From NCBI RefSeq assembly GCF_002289345.1, contig NZ_NSDG01000052.1, forward strand, positions 38,890 to 98,596: 59,707 nucleotides of DNA, in the 5' to 3' direction. Positions 54,533-59,707 of the stretch are shown in pieces. Both the position numbers and the translations under genes were made by a program. Positions within the stretch are counted from its first letter, which is position 1, and each line of letters starts with the position of its first letter. The stretch is from Pseudoalteromonas sp. HM-SA03. GTDB taxonomy: Bacteria; Pseudomonadota; Gammaproteobacteria; Enterobacterales; Alteromonadaceae. Below the pieces are notes generated by a model. It ran no database searches. It saw nothing but the letters and a program-made list of their open reading frames with translations, and was not told the DNA's origin.

Positions 54533-55516
54533 ATGGCTATATATGTAAACACGAATGTGAGTTCTCTAAATGCACAGAGACAACTAATGAATTCTTCTAA
54601 TTCATTAGACACTTCATTTAAAAGGTTGTCATCAGGTTTTCGGATAAATAGTGCCAGTGACGATGCTGCTGGTATGCAAATATCTAACCGACTGTCTAGT
54701 CAAATTAATGGATTGAATCAGGGAATTCGAAATGCCAATGATGGTATCTCTCTATCACAAACTGCAGAGGGGGCGTTAGATGAAACAACGCAAATGTTTC
54801 AGAGGATTAGGACGTTGGCACAACAGGCTTCTAACGGCTCCAATACAGATGAAGACCGCTTAGCAATTCAGGAGGAAATAAGATCTTTATCTGAGGAAGT
54901 AAATAGAGTTGCAGCAGACACTACTTTCGGTGGACAGAATTTACTGGATGGCACATATAATGCCAGCTTTCAAGTTGGTGCTGATGCGGTTCAGACTATT
55001 TCATTCAGCATGGAAACTGTTGGTACAACTGCTAATGGGGCTAACTCATTAACAGCAAGTGGTGGGTTTACTTTGTCTGGATTGGCATCAGTTGCAAGTG
55101 CTGTTACTGGTACGGCGGGTACTTCGTTGGCATCTTTGAGTGAGCTAAGTTCTGTCGGTAGTAGTGCAGTTGTTGGTAGTTCATTTACTTATGCTGCTGT
55201 ATTTCAAGCTGATAATATTTCAGTATCATCGCAGTCTAATGCACAAAAAGTATTCGCGGGTATGGAGGCTTTGATCGCCGTTGTAGACAAAAAACGTGCC
55301 GAATTAGGTGCTGTTCAGAATCGCTTCCAATCAACGATTAGAAACCAAAGTAATGTATCTGAAAACCTTTCATCAGCACAGTCACGTATCAGAGATACTG
55401 ACTTTGCCATAGAAACTGCAAACTTAACAAAGATGCAGATCTTGCAGCAGGCAAGCAGCTCGATTCTTAGTCAGGCAAATCAGAGGCCTCAGGTAGCCTT
55501 ATCTTTACTTGGCTAA
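54533..55516 (+). CDS. Flagellin (copy 3)
   Basis: The 327-aa flagellin shares D0/D1 with the other two (MAIYVNTNVSSLNAQRQLMN, ending QANQRPQVALSLLG) but differs at several internal positions (NASFQVGADAVQTISFSMET, FAGMEALIAVVDKKRAELGA) and has a more A/T-rich codon choice. GCGGAGG before the ATG is a strong ribosome-binding site. flaG follows. Confidence 0.95.
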   Translation: MAIYVNTNVSSLNAQRQLMNSSNSLDTSFKRLSSGFRINSASDDAAGMQISNRLSSQINGLNQGIRNANDGISLSQTAEGALDETTQMFQRIRTLAQQASNGSNTDEDRLAIQEEIRSLSEEVNRVAADTTFGGQNLLDGTYNASFQVGADAVQTISFSMETVGTTANGANSLTASGGFTLSGLASVASAVTGTAGTSLASLSELSSVGSSAVVGSSFTYAAVFQADNISVSSQSNAQKVFAGMEALIAVVDKKRAELGAVQNRFQSTIRNQSNVSENLSSAQSRIRDTDFAIETANLTKMQILQQASSSILSQANQRPQVALSLLG

Positions 55517-55594
55517 TTATCAGTAGCACTTACGCTAAGTTTCGATCTCTTTAAACTTGGCGTATACTCTTTATAGGCTTTACAGGAGGTCTAG

Positions 55595-56002
55595 ATGAGT
55601 GATGTTCAAATTTCTCAAGGGCTAAACTATTCAGTTGATAGCCAACTGATTAAGCAGCCAAAACAAGAGTTAAACAATGAGCGTGGTATTACTCCAGATA
55701 GAGTAAAACCTGAAGATTCACCTGAGCATAATGGCAAAGGTGCTAGTAGTAATGAACAGTTAATATCAGAAGTTAAAGACAATTTAGCGAAATTAAACGA
55801 TGTTATTCCCGTTACGGCTACGAACTTACAGTTTCAACTTGATGAGGAGGGTGATCCCCCTGTTGTTCTTGTTTTAGATAAGTCTAGCAATGAAGTAATT
55901 AGGGAAATTCCTTCAAAAGAGTTTAGGGAAGTCGCTAAGGCTTTGGAAGAGTTTGCCGATAAACTTACAAAGCGTGGCGTGTTATTTGATAGAACCGCCT
56001 GA
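55595..56002 (+). CDS. flaG: Flagellar protein FlaG
   Basis: The 135-aa protein has a disordered Lys/Glu/Asn-rich N-terminal half and the FlaG domain (LQFQLDEEGDPPVVLVLDKS, VIREIPSKEFREVAKALEEF). FlaG affects filament length in Vibrio and Campylobacter. Strong AGGAGGT ribosome-binding site. The order flagellin-flaG-fliD-fliS is conserved. Confidence 0.9.
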   Translation: MSDVQISQGLNYSVDSQLIKQPKQELNNERGITPDRVKPEDSPEHNGKGASSNEQLISEVKDNLAKLNDVIPVTATNLQFQLDEEGDPPVVLVLDKSSNEVIREIPSKEFREVAKALEEFADKLTKRGVLFDRTA

Positions 56003-56022
56003 TATAGATTTGGAGGTAGATT

Positions 56023-57447
56023 ATGCCACTTATTACATCTGCGGGTGTTGGCTCAGGGCTTAATTTAGAGTCAATTATAAAAGCTTCTGTGGATGCGGAA
56101 AACGTACCCAAGATGCAAAGGTTTGCTGCAAAGCAAGAATCACTGAAAGTTGAGTTGTCTTCTATCGGTGAAGTTAAATCTGCCATTTCAAAACTTAAAG
56201 ACACAATTGAAAAATTAGCGGACATCGATAACTTTGGCAAGCGAATCGCGAATATTCGTCAACCAGATGGTGCTGAAATAATCAGCGTGACACCAACGTC
56301 AGATATTTCTACAGGTAATTTCAAGATTGCTGTAGAACAATTGGCGCAAGGAAGCCGAGCCGTTTCTGCGGACGGTGCTTTTGCTTCAGCCGACGCAGTT
56401 GTTAGTGCAAGTGGTGGTACTTTGTCTTTCTCAGCAGGTGCGGATAAATCATTTGATTTAGAAGTAACTGCTGGAATGACTCTGGCTGAGTTAAGAGATG
56501 CTATTAATGCATCAGATACCAACTTCGGTATCACTGCCAATATTATTAACACAGGTGATCCTGATATAGGCTCCAAACTTGTTTTTACGTCAAATGTCAG
56601 TGGCGATGGAAACGACCTCGTGATTACAAGTGATACCGCTGAGCTTGATGCTATTGAAACATATGACGAGACAACAAACCCTTCCGGTGGCATGGTAATT
56701 GCCGATGCGGACAAAGCTCAAGATGCAATCATAACAGTAGATGGCCTCGTAGTTAACAGCGATACAAATACATTTAAAGACGCTGTTCAAGATATGACGA
56801 TAAGGGCACTCGAGGTTAGCCCTGAAGATACATCTGGTACAAAATTAACAGCTAAATTGGACGTAGATTATGACAGAGAGTCTGTCACTAAGCTCGTCGA
56901 TGAGCTGATTACAAACTACAATAATCTTGTTGGAATGATTGGCTTGCAAACTCGAGTCGGAAAGCCTCTAAATGGTGATGCTTCGATGAGAGCATTGAGT
57001 GATCAGCTGGTTTCTACTCTGGGTTCTACGTTGACTGATGCTGGACCATTTGAGTCAGTATTTGACATAGGGCTTGGCGTTAATAAAAAAGGCTATTTAG
57101 AAAAGTCATCACTAGTTCGCAGCTTGAATGAAGCTATGGATGATAATTACGATGATATTGGTACAGCATTTGCAGGTGAGAATGGTGTGGCCAAAAAATT
57201 AGAAGAGTTGCTCGGAAACTATGTCGATTCAAATGGACTTATAAAACAACGTGAGACTAGTTTAAATTCTCAACTTGATGATTTAGAGGACGATGTCATA
57301 AACCATCAAGAACGTATAAAGTCATTTGAAGCCAGCTTACGCCAAAAATATGCGGGGCTAGATGTGCTTATCGCGCAAATGAAGCAAACTCAATCTTATT
57401 TGGGGGCTCAACTTTCTAATCTTCCTGGCTTTACTAAGTCCAAGTAA
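56023..57447 (+). CDS. fliD: Flagellar filament cap protein FliD (HAP2)
   Basis: The 474-aa protein caps the filament and folds exported flagellin. It starts ITSAGVGSGLNLESIIKASV and ends with the coiled-coil D0 helix (RIKSFEASLRQKYAGLDVLI, AQMKQTQSYLGAQLSNLPGF). The middle region is Thr/Asp-rich. GGAGGT ribosome-binding site 11 bases before the ATG. Confidence 0.94.
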   Translation: MPLITSAGVGSGLNLESIIKASVDAENVPKMQRFAAKQESLKVELSSIGEVKSAISKLKDTIEKLADIDNFGKRIANIRQPDGAEIISVTPTSDISTGNFKIAVEQLAQGSRAVSADGAFASADAVVSASGGTLSFSAGADKSFDLEVTAGMTLAELRDAINASDTNFGITANIINTGDPDIGSKLVFTSNVSGDGNDLVITSDTAELDAIETYDETTNPSGGMVIADADKAQDAIITVDGLVVNSDTNTFKDAVQDMTIRALEVSPEDTSGTKLTAKLDVDYDRESVTKLVDELITNYNNLVGMIGLQTRVGKPLNGDASMRALSDQLVSTLGSTLTDAGPFESVFDIGLGVNKKGYLEKSSLVRSLNEAMDDNYDDIGTAFAGENGVAKKLEELLGNYVDSNGLIKQRETSLNSQLDDLEDDVINHQERIKSFEASLRQKYAGLDVLIAQMKQTQSYLGAQLSNLPGFTKSK

Positions 57448-57462
57448 TAGAGAGGATTGAAC

Positions 57463-57891
57463 ATGTATAATGCAAAAGTTAAGAATTATCAGAGAGAAGC
57501 GCTTAAAACTCGAGTGGCGGGTGCAGATCGTTATGAAATTATTCAGATGTTGATGTCTGGTGCGATTGAGAAAATGGTGCTCGCCAAAGTCACCATCGAG
57601 AAAAAGCATTTAGAAGCCAAGGCCGAACATATATCAAAAGCTTCCGCAATAATCGATGCATTAAGAGGGTCGTTAGATTTTAATGTCGGTGGTGAGGTTA
57701 CCGAAAATTTGTACGCATTGTATAGCTATATGCTGGACAGGCTTCTTGAAGCGAGTGTCAAAAATGATCCAGACATAATTGATGAAGTTTCTAATTTACT
57801 CAAAGAAATTAAGTCGGCGTGGGATGCTATTCCAGTAGAGGTTAGACAAGAAACGCTTAAGCAAAATGGCAGTAGTGCTGATGCAGGATAA
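57463..57891 (+). CDS. fliS: Flagellin export chaperone FliS
   Basis: The 142-aa helical protein has the FliS motifs YEIIQMLMSGAIEKMVLAKV, KASAIIDALRGSLDFNVGGE and NLYALYSYMLDRLLEAS. It binds flagellin C-termini before export. ATG 57463 with AGAGGA upstream is chosen over in-frame TTG 57457. Its 3' end overlaps the next gene. Confidence 0.94.
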   Translation: MYNAKVKNYQREALKTRVAGADRYEIIQMLMSGAIEKMVLAKVTIEKKHLEAKAEHISKASAIIDALRGSLDFNVGGEVTENLYALYSYMLDRLLEASVKNDPDIIDEVSNLLKEIKSAWDAIPVEVRQETLKQNGSSADAG

Positions 57892-58171
57892 GGTAAAGCA
57901 TATCAATCAGGGGATCACTGAGGTAGGTAAATGTATTACAGAAGGAAATATTAAAGATGCTATGGAAAAGTTCTCAGAACTTGATATTTTATTAGAATCC
58001 ATATCAGATCAAAATAGTCTTACCCCTGAAGTATTAGTTTCCCTTCAGGTTGTCTATCAGGAGCTAGAGAAAGCAATACATACTGCTACTTTAAAGCAAT
58101 CTTCAATCAAGAAAGAACTTAAATCAGTGATGCAAAGCTCCAAAGCTGTGAAAGTATATAAGTCAATTTAG
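57881..58171 (+). CDS. FliT-like small helical protein
   Basis: A ~96-aa all-helical protein (KHINQGITEVGKCITEGNIK, LEKAIHTATLKQSSIKKELK) located where Vibrio and Alteromonadales carry fliT-like or FlaI-like genes after fliS. FliT is the chaperone for FliD. The sequence has no motif that proves this, so the call rests on position, size and helix content. It overlaps fliS; ATG 57866 is an in-frame alternative start, and neither has a clear ribosome-binding site. Confidence 0.55.
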   Translation: MQDKVKHINQGITEVGKCITEGNIKDAMEKFSELDILLESISDQNSLTPEVLVSLQVVYQELEKAIHTATLKQSSIKKELKSVMQSSKAVKVYKSI

Positions 58172-58188
58172 CACCTCTAGAGACGATT

Positions 58189-59707
58189 ATGAATTATAAT
58201 ACCAGTGATATTAATGAAGAGTTAAAAAATATTGAGGGCAAGCTAAGCAAGTCTTTAAATAAACACTCTCTTGAGCTTAAGTTTACACAAAAGGCAAACT
58301 TATTATACGAAAAAAACTTACTTGCCTTTAAAAAATACTTGCCAGAAATCTATGAAAGGTTTGTTAATTTTCTCCCTAGTGATGAGTTTGAGCTTTTTAT
58401 CGAAGATAATGGTGATGCCAATATCGTAGATTACGCAACTAAAGTACCAATGTACTCCAAAACGCCTGTTAAGCAAGTTAGTAACCAAGTAAGCAATGCC
58501 ATAGAGTCACCTATTTTTTCGAAAATAAGTTATGAGTACCTCGAAAAAATGGAAAATAAATATGACTTTATTCATGTAGAGCTTTTAAAAAAAGCTGGTA
58601 AGGTGTATTCAAAAGCACAAAAAGAATTAACTGAAAATCGTGTTATTGAAGGTAAAGTGCCTAGCGTTGTGATATTTGGTGTCGGCTTAGGTTATCATCT
58701 AGAAAAGATTTTAAAACACGTGCCTAGTACATATATCAACCTTTTCGAGCCTGAAGAGGACTATTTTTACGCAAGCTTATTTACTTTTGACTGGTCAAAT
58801 TACCTCGAGAATATTAATGAAGCAGGCTCTTTCCTGTATATCAGTATAGGAGTCTCTGAGGATGAAATCTATCAGGATCTATATAGCAGAGCACAAGACC
58901 AAGGCCCATTTACAATCTCAAATTCGTGGTTTTTTCAACATTACCCTTCTCAATCTATAGATAATATTATTTATAAACTTCGGGATAATTTTCATGAGTT
59001 TTTTATGGGATGGGGTTTCATCGACGATGCTTTCATGAGTTTGGCACACAGTTGCGAAAATGTAAACAGACAAATTCCTTTTTGCCATGCCCATAGTACA
59101 ACAGTAAATGATTACAAAGACTTTCCCGTCGTAGTTGTTGCCAATGGCCCATCTCTGGATTCTGAAATAGAGCTTTTAAAGAGCATTAGAGAGAAGGTCA
59201 TCATCGTTTCCTGCAATTCGGCGAGTACTGCATTAATTAACAACGGTATTATTCCGGATTTCCACGCTGCCTTGGAGCGTTCTCGTGAAACATATGATTT
59301 TCTCAAGGCCTTTTTGCCAGAAAGTGCTAGAAAGCAAATGTCTTTACTTACTGTGAATGTTATGCATCAAGATGTAGCCGAACTTTTTGCTTGGGCTGGT
59401 GCTGGGTTAAAAGGCAGGGAAGCTGGAACTAGCTTACACCAAGTCTCGGAAATTCTGGAAGGAAAAACCGCGAGTGCTACTTTGCCATTTTGCAATCCAT
59501 TAGTAGGTAATATGGCCTTGAGTTATGTTGTGACTTTGGGCTTTAAAAATATTTATCTATTTGGTGTAGATAACGGCTATGTTGACCCTTCACATCACCA
59601 CTCAAAGTCAAGTATGTATTATAATAAAGAGGGGGATACAGTTTATCAGCCGTTACACATTGGCTCGAAGATGGTCATTCCTGGTAACTTTGGTCAAGAT
59701 GTAATTG
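58189..59707 (+). CDS. Motility accessory factor Maf / DUF115 family protein (3' truncated)
   Basis: An open frame from ATG 58189 runs off the window end, giving at least 506 residues. Visible motifs are VVIFGVGLGYHLEKILKHV, the DUF115 nucleotide-sugar motif VVVANGPSLDSEIELLKSI, IVSCNSASTALINNGIIPDF, and LVGNMALSYVVTLGFKNIYL followed by FGVDNGYVDP. Maf proteins transfer nonulosonic acids such as pseudaminic or legionaminic acid to flagellin in Campylobacter, Aeromonas and others. Location right after fliS and the FliT-like gene fits a flagellin-glycosylation role. The region is A/T-rich relative to the flagellar genes upstream, as is common for glycosylation islands. Confidence 0.85.
   Translation, partial: MNYNTSDINEELKNIEGKLSKSLNKHSLELKFTQKANLLYEKNLLAFKKYLPEIYERFVNFLPSDEFELFIEDNGDANIVDYATKVPMYSKTPVKQVSNQVSNAIESPIFSKISYEYLEKMENKYDFIHVELLKKAGKVYSKAQKELTENRVIEGKVPSVVIFGVGLGYHLEKILKHVPSTYINLFEPEEDYFYASLFTFDWSNYLENINEAGSFLYISIGVSEDEIYQDLYSRAQDQGPFTISNSWFFQHYPSQSIDNIIYKLRDNFHEFFMGWGFIDDAFMSLAHSCENVNRQIPFCHAHSTTVNDYKDFPVVVVANGPSLDSEIELLKSIREKVIIVSCNSASTALINNGIIPDFHAALERSRETYDFLKAFLPESARKQMSLLTVNVMHQDVAELFAWAGAGLKGREAGTSLHQVSEILEGKTASATLPFCNPLVGNMALSYVVTLGFKNIYLFGVDNGYVDPSHHHSKSSMYYNKEGDTVYQPLHIGSKMVIPGNFGQDVI

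Overview
The window reads as chromosomal DNA of a marine gammaproteobacterium, most like Pseudoalteromonas (Alteromonadales). The evidence is the gene order accD-folC-dedD-cvpA-purF, barA/rlmD-relA-mazG-pyrG-eno and rppH-ptsP-lgt-thyA, the Vibrio/Alteromonadales-style lateral flgT/flgP/flgNMA/cheVR/flgB-L block with tandem flagellins, and moderate A+T content. This assignment is inferred from layout and protein resemblance; no database search was run.

Positions 1-26.2 kb are housekeeping. They hold the 3' end of fimV with 41-residue acidic repeats, then truA, and the accD-folC-dedD-cvpA-purF run. A MipA/OmpV-like porin and the hybrid kinase BarA follow on the minus strand. Next come rlmD, relA overlapping mazG, pyrG and eno. 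A small orphan GG-leader peptide (RiPP-precursor-like) and mutH lie on the minus strand. A 439-bp gap carrying a cluster of DnaA-box-like 9-mers separates mutH from rppH-ptsP-TauE/SafE-lgt-thyA-galU.

Positions 26.3-34.6 kb are the accessory and least ordinary part. It holds a lipoprotein, two DUF4402-type pilin-like proteins, a MITE-like element, a PapD-like chaperone, a large usher-like barrel protein and a SPOR lipoprotein, followed by three tandem FlgO-like lipoproteins. A sigma-28 (FliA)-type promoter with a perfect -35 element precedes the first pilin gene, and a sigma-54-type promoter precedes the FlgO trio. The first lipoprotein, the usher-like protein and the SPOR lipoprotein all end in a similar SPOR-like tail with a C-x9-C pair. 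I read this as a chaperone/usher-type surface structure tied to flagellar regulation.

Positions 34.9-59.7 kb begin with tRNA-Arg(CCT) and then the polar-flagellum locus. It has divergent flgT/flgP with back-to-back sigma-54 sites, flgA-flgM-flgN with a textbook sigma-28 promoter before flgM, and cheV-cheR. The rod-hook-ring operons flgB-E, flgF-I and flgJ-L each start at a sigma-54-type site. Three flagellins follow with alternating sigma-28, sigma-54 and sigma-28 promoters, then flaG, fliD, fliS, a FliT-like gene and a truncated Maf (DUF115) flagellin-glycosylation gene running off the end. Together these genes build the H-ring-associated OM lipoproteins, rod, hook, junction, filament and cap. 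FlgM/FlgN/FliS/FliT-like proteins provide export and regulatory control, and Maf is expected to glycosylate the filament.
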